Assembly (NCBI RefSeq): GCF_004664715.2
Contig: NC_051067.1
Span: forward strand, 70,711,942-70,775,941
Reading direction: 5' to 3'
Source: Peromyscus leucopus
Lineage: Eukaryota > Chordata > Mammalia > Rodentia > Cricetidae
DNA length: 64,000 nucleotides
The first letter of the stretch is position 1, and the number at the start of each line of letters is the position of its first letter. This document shows, piece by piece, positions 54,635 to 64,000 of this stretch. Below the pieces are notes generated by a model. That model did not search any database. It was given only the letters and a program-made list of their open reading frames with translations, and was not told the origin of the DNA. Position numbers and translations under genes: made by a program.

Positions 54635-54990
54635 TTTTGTTCACATATATTACTTTTGCAGAATAGGTTATATTACCATTTGTAATATGTATATAATACA
54701 CTTTGGTCATCTTCCCCCTCCAGTATCCTTTCTTGTCCCTCTCCCTCTTCGTTTTACCAACTAGTTTCTCTTCTACTTTTGTGTCTTTTTTGTTTGTTTT
54801 GCATGATGGGGAGGATGACCTGATGAGTTTAAGATTGATTATAAGAGTATAGATGAAGGGTTATTTTTAGGTATAGGGTCATAAGCTACTCATGAATATG
54901 CACAACTGGAGAAAATGTCTTTCTCCTCCAGCAGCCATTAACTGCCTATAGATCCTCAGGGGAGGGGTGGAGCTGCATTTTTAAAACATC
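54635..54990 (-). mobile_element. L1 3'-UTR fragment (antisense)
   Basis: The block from 54880 to 54985 (ggagaaaatgtctttctcct, attaactgcctatagatcct) is a recognisable rodent L1 3'-UTR segment read backwards, preceded by the C/T-rich 3' end at 54710-54790. Confidence 0.65.
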
Positions 54991-55002
54991 TGTAGGGACA
55001 TT

Positions 55003-55053
55003 TAAGGGGTTTGAGAGATGGTTTAAGAACACTGTTTGCTTTCCCAGAGGACC

Positions 55054-55122
<69 letters not shown>

Positions 55123-55270
55123 TTAATTGTTGGTTCATAGCTGTCGGTAACTCTAGGTTCAAGGGATCTGATGCTCTCTTATGGCTGTGGAGGACACCGG
55201 GCTCACATGTGGTACACAAACATACATAGAGGCAAAATACACATAAAAATAAATAAATACAATAAAAACT
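55003..55270 (+). repeat. B2/B3-like SINE containing a 62-nt T run
   Basis: Head (gggtttgagagatggtttaa) and body (gggatctgatgctctcttat) are separated by an uninterrupted T run at 55058-55119. Confidence 0.8.
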
Positions 55271-55349
55271 TTAATAGGAACATTTGAAAACAGTTTTTTT
55301 TTCCCCCAGAGAACTTCTGTAAGAGCAAAGCTTCATGACAATGGGTTCA

Positions 55350-55692
55350 GAGACCTAGGTGTTATGGCACATGCCTTTAATCAGAATACTAGAGGAGGCA
55401 GAGACAGACAGACTAGCCTGGTCTACATAGTGAGTTTCAGGCCAACCAGAGATACACATTGTGGCCCTTTCTTGAAAAGATTGATTAGAGATGGCTCAGT
55501 GGGTAAAGTGCTATGCAAAGCACAGTGACCTAAGCACCTATGTGAAAAGCAGGTGCAGTGATGCTTGCCTGTAACCTCAGTGCATGGCGGAGGAGGGAGG
55601 GATAGGCAGATCCTTGGGGCCCATTGGCTACCTAAGTTAGCTGAAACATTGAGCTCCAGGTAGGTGATTAACAGTGTAAGGCAGAAGAAAAG
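55350..55692 (+). repeat. B1-like SINE then composite SINE
   Basis: 55350-55478 (cctaggtgttatggcacatg); 55485-55692 with head agagatggctcagtgggtaa and a B1-like centre. Confidence 0.65.
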
Positions 55693-56041
55693 CTCATAAT
55701 GAGACAGGACTTTGGATAAAAGACAATGTCTATAAATTGTGAAAATCTGACGTATTTTAAAAGGAACCAAAGGGCATGCTAAGTTGATTATAATGCATGT
55801 GAGGTTTTAATTTAGCTGTTAATAATTTGGATTATGAATTAATCACAGCAGTTAAATAATTATGAAATAGAATTTTGCTTTCCCAAAGTAACCAAGTGAT
55901 ATTTAAAATGAACAGTAGATTTGACTGTATTTGAAATCAATAGGAATGGAGTATTATTGGAATCTTCTATGTATTTAACAAACCCTTCATTTAAAAAGAA
56001 TATCTGGTCATATCTGTTAGGAAGGTTTAAAAGCACCAACC

Positions 56042-56258
56042 TTGGGGCTGGGGATATGACTTAGCAGTTAAGAGTACTTGTTACTCTTGGAGAGGACCTG
56101 GGTTTGGTTCTCAGTACCCACCCTGTGGCTCATAATTTTAATTCCAGTTTCAGTGAATCCTGTGTCACCTTCTGTTTCTGTGGGTACTAGGCATGCTCCT
56201 GGTGCATAGACATGCATGCAGGTAAGACATGCACATACATGAAATGAAATTTATTTTT
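56042..56258 (+). repeat. B3-like SINE
   Basis: ggggctggggatatgactta to acatgcacatacatgaaatg. Confidence 0.75.
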
Positions 56259-56317
56259 AAAGTTATATTTATTTTTTGCACCCAACCTTTCTTCTACCCT
56301 ACTCCAATTTGTAGGAA

Positions 56318-56448
56318 TTTCAACAGGCTCTCGTTGTGTAGCCGAGGCTGGTCTTGAACTAATTATGCAGACTAGACTGGCCCAGAACTTGCCATCCTGC
56401 CTCAGCCTCTTGAGAACTAGAATTGCAATTGTATACTACCAGGTTTAT
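56318..56448 (-). repeat. Old B1-like SINE
   Basis: aacaggctctcgttgtgtag to attgtatactaccaggttta. Confidence 0.6.
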
Positions 56449-56559
56449 GTAACCATTTAAGACTTGTGAAGCCATCTTTTCCTAGAGAGCCTAAATGACA
56501 TGTCTAAAGTCAATAGATTATAATAATTAGTGGTAGTTAGAGGAAAATAAATTTTTTTT

Positions 56560-56855
56560 AGTTTTATGTGAAGCATAAATCTTATCAATTAAAACCAGGA
56601 GTTAGATATCAGGGTAATAACATGAAAGATCAGAGAACCAGAGGAGCAGCCACCATTGACTTCTTACCTTTTCGGATCCTCTGACCAAAAGGATCCACCC
56701 TGCGTTATCACTTTCTGTCTCCACCTCTCAAGTGCTGGGATTAAAGGCATGAGCCACCAATCATCCAGCTTCTATGGTTAATTAGTGGCTAGCTCTGCCC
56801 TCTAAACTTCAGGCAAGCTTTATTTGTCAGAACACAAACAAAATATCCCACAACA
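56560..56855 (-). mobile_element. LTR-like element (antisense)
   Basis: On the minus strand it starts TGTTGTGGGATATT at 56855, has AATAAA 31 nt in (56819-56824 on +), then a B1-like stretch around 56705-56780. This matches the architecture of the LTRs at 42289-42737 and 58657-58997. The 3' border is not defined and no target duplication was found. Confidence 0.62.
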
Positions 56856-56987
56856 TTTCTGTCTAATTGTTCTTAAGTAAAAGAAGCATAGCTCTAGAGA
56901 GGAGTTGAGAAGTTTAGAAGATTACCATTTGTGGCAACATGCCAGCATATTGGGAATTTTACACCTTCAGAAAAGATTTATTGCTTA

Positions 56988-57119
56988 GCTAGGTGTGGTG
57001 GTGCACACCTTTAATCCCAGCAGTATGGAGGCAAGTAGATCTCACTGAATTGGAGGCCGGCCTTGCTACACAATTGAGTTCCAGGCTATCTCAGGATGCA
57101 TAGCAAGACTCTGTCTTAA
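56988..57119 (+). repeat. B1 SINE, diverged
   Basis: gctaggtgtggtggtgcaca to gcaagactctgtcttaa; its 3' end was the target of the next insertion. Confidence 0.78.
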
Positions 57120-57277
57120 AGCTGGGCAGTGATAGCACACACCTTTAATCCCAGCACTCGGGAGGCAGAGGCAGGCGGATCTCTGTGAGTTCGAGGCCAG
57201 CTTGGGCTACCAAGTGAGTTCCAGGAAAGGCACAAAGCTACACAGAGAAACCCTGTCTCGAAAAACAAACAAAAAAA
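57120..57277 (+). repeat. Young B1 SINE with 15-bp target duplication
   Basis: Intact copy ending accctgtctcgaaaaacaaa, flanked by aagactctgtcttaa at 57105-57119 and 57278-57292. Confidence 0.94.
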
Positions 57278-57719
57278 AAGACTCTGTCTTAATAAATTAT
57301 CGCTAAAGGCTAAGTTGTAGGTCATTATTATTTGGGATCCACTGGTTATTTATTACACTGAGACAATCTTTTATCAGTTTTTTTTCTAGTATTTAGACTG
57401 CCAGCATTAGTGACTGTACTATAGGTACACTGCAGCTTAAAGTAGGGAGGGATACATTGAGATAAATTCACAAATGGAAATGTAAATTGGAAGTGTACGT
57501 CCAGCCTGTTGAACCACCGCAGTAGCAGTACTCTGTGTTGTACAGTGTATCCTCATTGCTGACTGGGAGCTGCTGCTTGCTGCCACTGCCCAGTGTTTCT
57601 AGAGAGTATTGTACTGTATGTTGCTTAACTTAAGAAAAGATGAAAATTCATAATTTGATGTGTAGTTTCTGTGTAATACATGCTGAGCTGTTTACACAAA
57701 TTTTTGCAACAGCTTAATT

Positions 57720-57890
57720 TTGTTTAGTTTTTGTTTTGTTTTGATTTTTTTGAGACTGGGTCTTTCTACATAGTTTTGGCTGTCCTGGAACTTACTATGT
57801 AGACCAGGCTGGCTTTGAACTCAGAGATCTACATGCCTCTGCTTCTCAAGTGCTGGGATTAAAAGCAGGTGCCACCATGTCTAGCTCCAT
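57720..57890 (-). repeat. B1 SINE
   Basis: gagactgggtctttctacat to caggtgccaccatgtctagc. Confidence 0.82.
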
Positions 57891-58514
57891 TTTAAACATC
57901 TTAAATTGAATCCTATTAAGTAAAAAATTGTATTTCTTGAAATGTACTCAGTTCCAAGTAGGTCTGCCAGAGTCTATATATCTCTTAATACAGTGAGAAA
58001 GGATTATGCCTTGTCCTTGCTTGTAGTCTGCTATTAATAGTTGGCAACAGAAGGAGGAGCTTTTGCCAATGTAAACACTGTAGAGTAAGGTGGCGGTTTC
58101 TGGGTGGCAGACTTAGGACTGACTAGATTTAACTTTTGTTTAGGGTTACTCATCTCATAAGAGAACTAGAGTACTTTCTACTGTGGCTCAGAGGAAGCAA
58201 ATCGAATCCTTGCATTGCTGTTAGTTTTCTGTGTCTCAGCAGAGCCTTCAGTATTGGGATTACCAGGCATCCATTTCATTTTTTTTAAAAATGTGTTTTC
58301 TTTTTGGAATCTTGTGTAGACATTGAAGCGTTTTCATAATGAGAGAGCTAAGAGAGAGTGGTCAAGAGCAATGGTATGGGGTGCCTGTAGTGTGTTTGGA
58401 GAGACTAAAGTATGAGAAAAGTTAAGACTAAGAGGAGCTGTAATGATTCTAGTTTCAGACTGTATCCTCAGGCAGTGAGCACCAACCCAAGGGCTTTATA
58501 TCTAACTCTTTGCT

Positions 58515-58602
58515 TTTACTCATAGTGCTGAGGATAGGAACTAAGCTCGCATGATTGCCAGGTAGGTGTGGACTGTACATTCAGCTTCACTCTAGGCCCA
58601 CT
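58515..58602 (-). repeat. ID-like SINE remnant
   Basis: gtgctgaggataggaactaa to acattcagcttcactctagg. Confidence 0.5.
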
Positions 58603-58604
58603 TT

Positions 58605-59104
58605 TTAATTTTTTTTTTTTTTGAGACAAGGTTTCTCTGTGTAATCCTGACTGTCCTGTAGTGAGTCTTTGTCCTGCCAGCCAGCTTCCAGATCATGGAG
58701 ACTTATTATTGATTATAAAAGCTCAGCTGGTACCTTAACTTAGGCTTGTTCCTAACTAGTTCTTATAACTTAAATTAACTCATTTCTTTTAATTTACCTG
58801 CTATCACATGGTTCATGGCTCATGTTACCTCATCTTCTACATAACATGTTTCCTCTACGTCTCTTCAAGACTCTGCCTGTCTTCTTCCCAGCATCCTCTG
58901 TGCATGGAAATTCTGCCTATCTACTGGCCATTCAGCTCTTTATTAAACTAATCAGAGTGACATATCTTTACACAGTGTAATCAAATATCTCGCAACAACT
59001 ATTCTGGAACTCAAGTTGTAGACAAGGATGGCCTGGAACTCAGATCTTCCTGCCTCTGCTTCCCAAGTGCTGCGATCAAAGGCATGCGCCACTACTACCT
59101 GACT
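58605..59104 (-). repeat. B1 SINE split by an LTR
   Basis: 58608-58656 and 58998-59104 (ctattctggaactcaagttg to atgcgccactactacctgac) flank the LTR 58657-58997. Confidence 0.83.
58657..58997 (-). mobile_element. Solo LTR inserted inside a B1 SINE (antisense)
   Basis: 341 bp, starting TG and ending CA on the + strand. Minus-strand landmarks are TGTTGCGAGATATT, AATAAA 53 nt in (58939-58944 on +) and ctgaatggccagta. The B1 is cut within its ctgtcctggaactc stretch, leaving 58607-58656 and 58998-59105. The target duplication is blurred (ctgtcc / ctattc). It is related in layout to 52997-53356. Confidence 0.75.
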
Positions 59105-59120
59105 ATAAAATTGCTTTTTT

Positions 59121-59280
59121 TTTTTTTTTTGGTTTTTCGAGACAGGGTTTCTCTGTGTAGCTTTGCGCCTTTTCCTGGAACTCACTTGGTAGCCCAGGCT
59201 GGCCTCGAACTCACAGAGATCCGCCTGGCTTTGCCTCCCAAGTGCTGGGATTAAAGGCGTGCGCCACCACCGCCCGGCTC
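59121..59280 (-). repeat. Young B1 SINE with target duplication
   Basis: Intact variant B1; taaaattgctttttt lies on both sides (59106 region and 59281-59295). Confidence 0.92.
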
Positions 59281-59289
59281 TAAAATTGC

Positions 59290-59392
59290 TTTTTTGATAT
59301 AGGGTCACACTCTATAAGCCATGCTGGCCTGGAATTTGTGGCTGTTCTCTTACTTCACTTAAGTCTCCTGGAAGCGTCAGTTAATTCTAGGC
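59290..59392 (-). repeat. Old B1 fragment
   Basis: gatatagggtcacactctat and catgctggcctggaatttgt. Confidence 0.55.
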
Positions 59393-61079
59393 ACGAGGCA
59401 CAAATCCTTACTTCTTTTTAACTTATGGCTTTTCTTTTTTGTTTATTCGTTATTTTTCATTTATTCCTTTCATTGAAAATAGATTATTTTCTCATACAAT
59501 ATATTCTGATTATAGTTTCCCCTCCCTCCACTCCACCCATCTGCTCCCCACCTCCCCTTCCCTCTGGATCCACTCGCCTTCTGTTTCTCATTAGAAAAAA
59601 AACAGGCTTCTAAGAGATAACCACCAAAGATGTCAAAATAAAGATGAAGCACAAATAATCATAATGAATTTGAACATGGCAACCCAATAGGAGGAAGAAT
59701 TCCAAGAACAGGCACAAGAGTCAGAGACCCACTCTTTCTCACAGTCAGGAGTCCCATAAATAGAATAAGCTAATAGCTATAATATATACACAAAGGGCCT
59801 GGTGCAGACCATTGTAGGCCCTGTGCTTGCTGCTTCAGTCTCTGTGAGGTCATTCATATGTGTCTTGCTTATTTGATTCAGAGGGCCTTGTTCTCCTAGT
59901 GTCCTCTATCCCCTCTGGCTTTTACAGTCTTGTCCACCTCCTCTTCTGAGGGATTCCCTGTGCTGGAATGGAGGGAGAACTCCCATTTAGACTCTCTTTC
60001 TGTATAATGTCTGGCTGTGGGTCTCTGCATCTGTTCCCATCTGCTGCTGGAGGAAGTCTCTCTGATGAATGGATAAGGTACTGATCTATGAGTATATCAG
60101 AATATCATTTGGAATCATTTTAACACCCCCCCCCCTTCTTTTCTTTTTGGTGACCAGTTGTGTTTAGTTTTACTATAGGTCTCTGGTCTATCTAGTCTCT
60201 GGTTCTTGGTTAACCTAGCAGTGTCAGATATGGGTTCCTTCTAGTGGAGTGAGCCTTAAGTCAAGTCAGACATTGGTTGACCACTTCCACAAGTTCTGTA
60301 CCACCATTGCCCTAGCATATTTTGCTGGCAGAACAGAGGTTTTGTGGCTGGGTTGGTGTCCAAATTTCTCTTTCAGTGGCCTGCAGAGTACCTTCCTGTA
60401 CCAAAGAGACGAATGTAGGGGTTAAGGCTCCATGTTGAATGAATTGTGTGGGTGTTTTCCTAGGTCGTGCTGTCAGTTTGTAAAGAGCAACCCTTTGTCT
60501 TAGCAACAGACTGGGTTGTTTGGGGATTTCCATCGGGGAACAACTTGGCCAACAACTCAGTTGAATGCAACCCAGTCCCTCCACTGGAAAGCCTTGCCTG
60601 GCGACAAGAGATGGCCAGTTGAGACTCCTTATGCCCTATTACTAGGAGTCCTCATTAGGATCACCATATATTCCAGGAAGTTTCCACCAAACTAGGTTTG
60701 CATACCATTCCCCAGTGCCTCCCAATTCCAGCTGTCTCCCCGCACTCACTTCACCCTATTTCTCTCCCCTCAATCTGATCCCTACCCATTCCTGTCCCCA
60801 CCTGTCCCCAGTCTGCCCAAAAAATCTCTTCTATTTTGCCCTACAAGGGAGATCCATACTTGTTATGTTTATAGATGTTTTGCCTATATCTTTTCTAAAT
60901 GACTGCCATTTTAGCTAGAGTGAGATGGTCTATCAATTTAATTTTAATTTGCATTCCTCTAATGACTAGTGAGGTTGAACATTTTGACATGTTTATTGGC
61001 CATTTGTACCTCATCATTTGAGTATTGTCTTTTGCATTAGCCCATATATTGATTGGTTTGATTTCTTGTTACTTTGCTT

Positions 61080-61275
61080 TTTAAAGAAGATTACTTATTT
61101 TATCTATATGAGTGTTTTGCTTACATGTATGTGTGTGCACCATGTGCTCTCAGAAGTCAGAAAAGGGCATCCGATTTCCTGAAACTGGAGTTAGAGTTGC
61201 CACGTGGGTGCTGGGGATTGAACCTTTGCAAGAGCACAAGTGCTCTTAACTGTAGAACCTTCTTTCCAGCCGTTT
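61080..61275 (-). repeat. B3-like SINE inside the L1
   Basis: gttttgcttacatgtatgtg to ttaactgtagaaccttcttt. Confidence 0.75.
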
Positions 61276-61474
61276 CGTTTTTGAGTTCTTTGTGTATTAA
61301 TCCTGTCAGGTGTATACTATAGACTATCTCTTCATTTGACTGTGTCATTTGCTGTGCAGAAGCTCTTTCATGAGATCCCACTTGTCAGTTGTCGGTCTTT
61401 TTTTTGAATTACTGGAGTCCTATGCAGAAAGTTCTTACCCATTCCTGTACCTTGAAGTGTGCTCTACTCTCCTC

Positions 61475-61592
61475 TCCCTTCTTTTGAGTTAGTCTTTCTG
61501 TGTAGCCCTGGCTACCCTGGAAATCGATATTTAGACCAGGCTGGCTATCTAGACTTGTCTCTACCTTCCCAGTGCTGGAATTCACTGGGACT
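61475..61592 (-). repeat. B1-like SINE inside the L1
   Basis: gagttagtctttctgtgtag to taccttcccagtgctggaat. Confidence 0.65.
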
Positions 61593-62028
61593 GGTCTGTT
61601 TTCTCCTTCTGTTTCAGAGTTTAGGTTCTACTAATGGCCTTCTATACATTTGGAATTGATTTTTATGTAGGGTAAGAAGAGATAACCGTCCAGTTTTGTC
61701 TTCATGTGCATAATCAGTTTTCCTAGTAGCATTTGTTGAAGACACTAATCTATCCTCAAAGGTATATTTTTGGCATCTCTGTCAGAAATTAGGTGGGTTT
61801 TTATCTGGGTCTTTTACTCTTCTATTGATTGACATGTTTGTTTTGCTACTACTGTGCTGGCTTTGTTACTGTGGTTCTGTAATACAACTTGTGGTCAGGC
61901 ATGGTCATAACTCTAGTATTCTTAAAAACACAACTTTTTTTTTTAACCTTGTTGGCAGTTTCATGTATGTATATAATATCCCCAGCTTTCTTCCTCCCCA
62001 TCTCCTGGATTTCTCCCTAGAGTGCCCC

Positions 62029-62222
62029 CTTCTCCGTGTGTGTGTGTGTGTGTACGTGTACGTGTGTGTGTGTATGTGTGTACATGTGTACACCAGAGAT
62101 CACCCTTGAGTGTTATTCCTAAAGCATCTGTTCTTTTTTTGTGTGGTGGCTGTGTGAAAAGGGACTCAGGTCTTCTTGCTTGTGTGGAAAGCATTTTACC
62201 AACCAGACTACCTCCCCAGTTG
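62029..62222 (-). repeat. TG repeat and B3-like SINE inside the L1
   Basis: TG-rich 62036-62090, then ttttaccaaccagactacct as the antisense head. Confidence 0.6.
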
Positions 62223-62940
62223 TTTACTTGATTTTTTTCCATGTTATTAATAAATAGCAAGGCCACTAACTTTTGTTTGTTAATTTTGTTTATTTCCACA
62301 TTGATGAAAGTATTTATCAGATCTAAGAGTTTTCAGCAAGTGTCTTTAGGGTTTTACATATAGAATCATACCATCAGCAAATAAGGATTTTTTTTTACTT
62401 TTTTTTCTTTCCTATTTGTGTTTCTCCCCTGCCTTTTTCTTTTTCATCTTATTACTCTCGTTAAGCCTTTAAGGTCTACCTGATTTTTGTGGAAATGATT
62501 TGAAGTTTCCCTATTTAATATGAATTTGGCTATAGGTTTGTCATATATTACCTTTTTACATTGAGATAATGTCTCATTCTAGGCTTTTATCATGAAAGTA
62601 TGGTTGGATTTTGTCAGAAACCTTATCTGTATCTAGTGTGATGATCAAGTGATTTCTGTCCTTGTAGCATTTTAGATAATCCATTACATTTAATCATTTG
62701 TGTATGTTAAACCATCCCTGTATCTCTGGAATGAGGCCAGCTTGATCACAAGGAATGATCTCTTTTGGTGTGTTTCAGTTTGCAGATATTTTGTTGAGAA
62801 GTTTAGTATCTATATTCAAGACAGACATTGTTCTACAAGTAATTGTCTTGTGTATGACTTCCCAACCACCCCGCCACCCCACCCCTCTCCCTCTCCCTTC
62901 TCTTCCCTCCCTCCCCCTCCTTCCCTCCCCCCTCTGTCTC

Positions 62941-62943
<3 letters not shown>

Positions 62944-63012
<69 letters not shown>

Positions 63013-63017
63013 TCTCT
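62944..63017 (+). repeat. (TC)n microsatellite inside the L1
   Basis: About 32 TC units preceded by a C/T-rich region from 62870. Confidence 0.97.
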
Positions 63018-63334
63018 TGCTTCTATTTGGTTTGCTACCAGGGTGGCACTAGCTTTGTAAAAAAGAATTTTGTAGGATGCCTTCCTTTTCTGTTTTATGA
63101 AATAGTTTGAGAAGTAGTGATGTTCTTGCTTAATGGTTTGGTGGAATTTAGCAGTGGGTCTTCCCTGGTCTGGCCTTTTTTTATTTGGGAGTTATTTAAA
63201 TTACTGCACTAATCTCACTGTATATTTTAGGTTTATTTAAATTGTCACATTTTGGTAGGTCATATATCTAAAAACACATCCACTTCTTTTTGGCTTTCCA
63301 ATTTAGTGGAGAATAAGTGTTTTATTTGTATGTA

Positions 63335-63657
63335 CAGGTTTGCATGTGTGTGTGTGTGCACCTGCGCATATAGGTTCACATGCGTATGTGTGCTTATGTG
63401 TGTAGAGGTGCCTTCCTTGATCGCTCTCCACCTTATTTTTTGAGACAGGATCTCTCACTGAACCTGGAGCTCTTCGCTTCGGCTAGTCTGGCTGGCCAAT
63501 AAGCTCCAGGGTGCTGCCTATCTCGGATCCACCAGTGCTGTGGTTACAGATGTACACCTCCATGCCATGTACACCCATACGCGGGGGCTGGGGATCCAAT
63601 CTCAGGTCCTCATGCTTATGCAGCAGGCACTTTACCGACTGAGCATCTCCCCAGCCC
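63335..63657 (-). repeat. Composite B4/RSINE-like SINE inside the L1
   Basis: TG-rich end, gagacaggatctctcactga, gtctggctggccaataagct and head cgactgagcatctccccagc. Confidence 0.7.
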
Positions 63658-63849
63658 TGGAATATAAGGTTTTAAGGTATATTGCAATGATTTTATGAAT
63701 TTCATTGATATCTGTTGTAATGTGTTTCATTCCCTCTTTTGTAAATTTGGGTTATCTGTTTCTGTCTTTTGGGTAGTTCGGCTAAGGGTTTATGAGTCCT
63801 CTTTTCAAAGGTCAATTCTGTCATTGAGTCTTTTTATTGTTTTTTATTT

Positions 63850-64000
63850 TTATTTTATTAAATTCTCCCTCAATAAGTTTTCTCTGTGTATATGTGTGTA
63901 TCTGTGTCTATAGAGACTGTAAGTTATTGTCAAGTAGTGTCTTCCTCAGTTGCTTCCCACCTTTTTCTTCTCTCTCTCTGTCTCTCTCTCTCTGTCTCTC
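63850..64000 (-). repeat. Start of another SINE and TC repeat, cut by the window end
   Basis: TG-rich 63880-63915 (gtgtatatgtgtgtatctgt), then TC/TG repeats from 63970 to the end. Confidence 0.5.

Larger units (their letters stand above)
50835..64000 (+). other. Mllt10: Mllt10 downstream intron (partial, at least 13166 bp)
   Basis: The next AF10 exon (expected to start with a Lys-rich KYKEKDK-like stretch) was looked for and not found. The first 1.6 kb (50835-52450) is repeat-free and AT-rich, unlike the rest of the window. 55700-56040, 57300-57715 and 57890-58510 also hold nothing recognised. The last 4.5 kb are L1. Confidence 0.85.
59455..64000 (-). mobile_element. Long antisense L1 with nested insertions (runs off the window)
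   Basis: The 3' end is near 59455 (tttcattgaaaatagattat), followed by a full-length 3' UTR to about 60850. From there the minus strand shows degraded ORF2 to the window end. Landmarks are 60925-61070, 61270-61400, 61610-61800, 62330-62840, 63040-63290 and 63660-63840. Frames are broken throughout, so it is not active. Nested inside are B3/B4-like copies (61080-61275, 62030-62222, 63335-63657), a B1 (61475-61592) and TG and TC repeats. It is antisense to Mllt10. Confidence 0.85.

Noticed and set aside
58952..59308. A 118-codon minus-strand open frame with a LIPALGRQ-like phrase
   Set aside because: It is the translation of two B1 elements; the same phrase occurs at every well-preserved B1 in the window.
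62700..63110. A 136-codon open frame with long Ser-Leu repeats
   Set aside because: It reads through the TC repeat within an antisense L1; not a gene.

Overview
This window is rodent genomic DNA. It lies inside one large protein-coding gene on the + strand, Mllt10 (AF10), a reader of histone H3 and cofactor of the DOT1L methyltransferase. The evidence for a rodent is the very dense load of B1, B2/B3, ID and B4-like SINEs, rodent-type L1 3' ends and rodent LTRs. The youngest B1 copies share a variant right half (positions 6869-7017, 14919-15069, 57120-57277, 59132-59280) that I associate with cricetid rodents such as hamsters, deer mice or voles. The family-level guess is from memory and is less certain than 'rodent'.

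Gene layout. Five coding exons are supported: 24916-24970, 33863-33972, 46388-46491, 48399-48492 and 50739-50834. All have AG/GT borders and join in one open frame of 459 nt (153 codons). They encode the zinc knuckle and the extended PHD finger (second half of the PZP domain), then the start of the basic, serine-rich region. The first PHD finger and the start codon must lie upstream of the window; the rest of the protein lies downstream. The first two exons together, and the next two together, are frame-neutral units matching the zinc knuckle and the second PHD finger.

Everything else is intron: an upstream intron of at least 24.9 kb, introns of 8.9, 12.4, 1.9 and 2.2 kb, and a downstream intron of at least 13.2 kb. 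These hold about 130 SINE copies or fragments. There are seven L1 remnants, all antisense to the gene, including one of about 4.5 kb with nested SINEs at 59455-64000. There are seven LTR-like elements, one of them sense-oriented with TATA and AATAAA 120 bp past an exon. One hAT-type DNA transposon remnant has an 8-bp target duplication, and one antisense Rpl36 processed pseudogene is split by a B1 fragment. About a dozen and a half simple repeats complete the set.

There is no operon, CRISPR array, functional tRNA/rRNA gene or second intact protein-coding gene. The many short open frames come from SINEs, L1 or microsatellites. I found no new biological system. The points most worth checking are the LTR beside exon 46388-46491, the AATAAA just past exon 50739-50834, the split Rpl36 copy, and a set of related LTRs with a signal-like AATAAA near their 5' ends.
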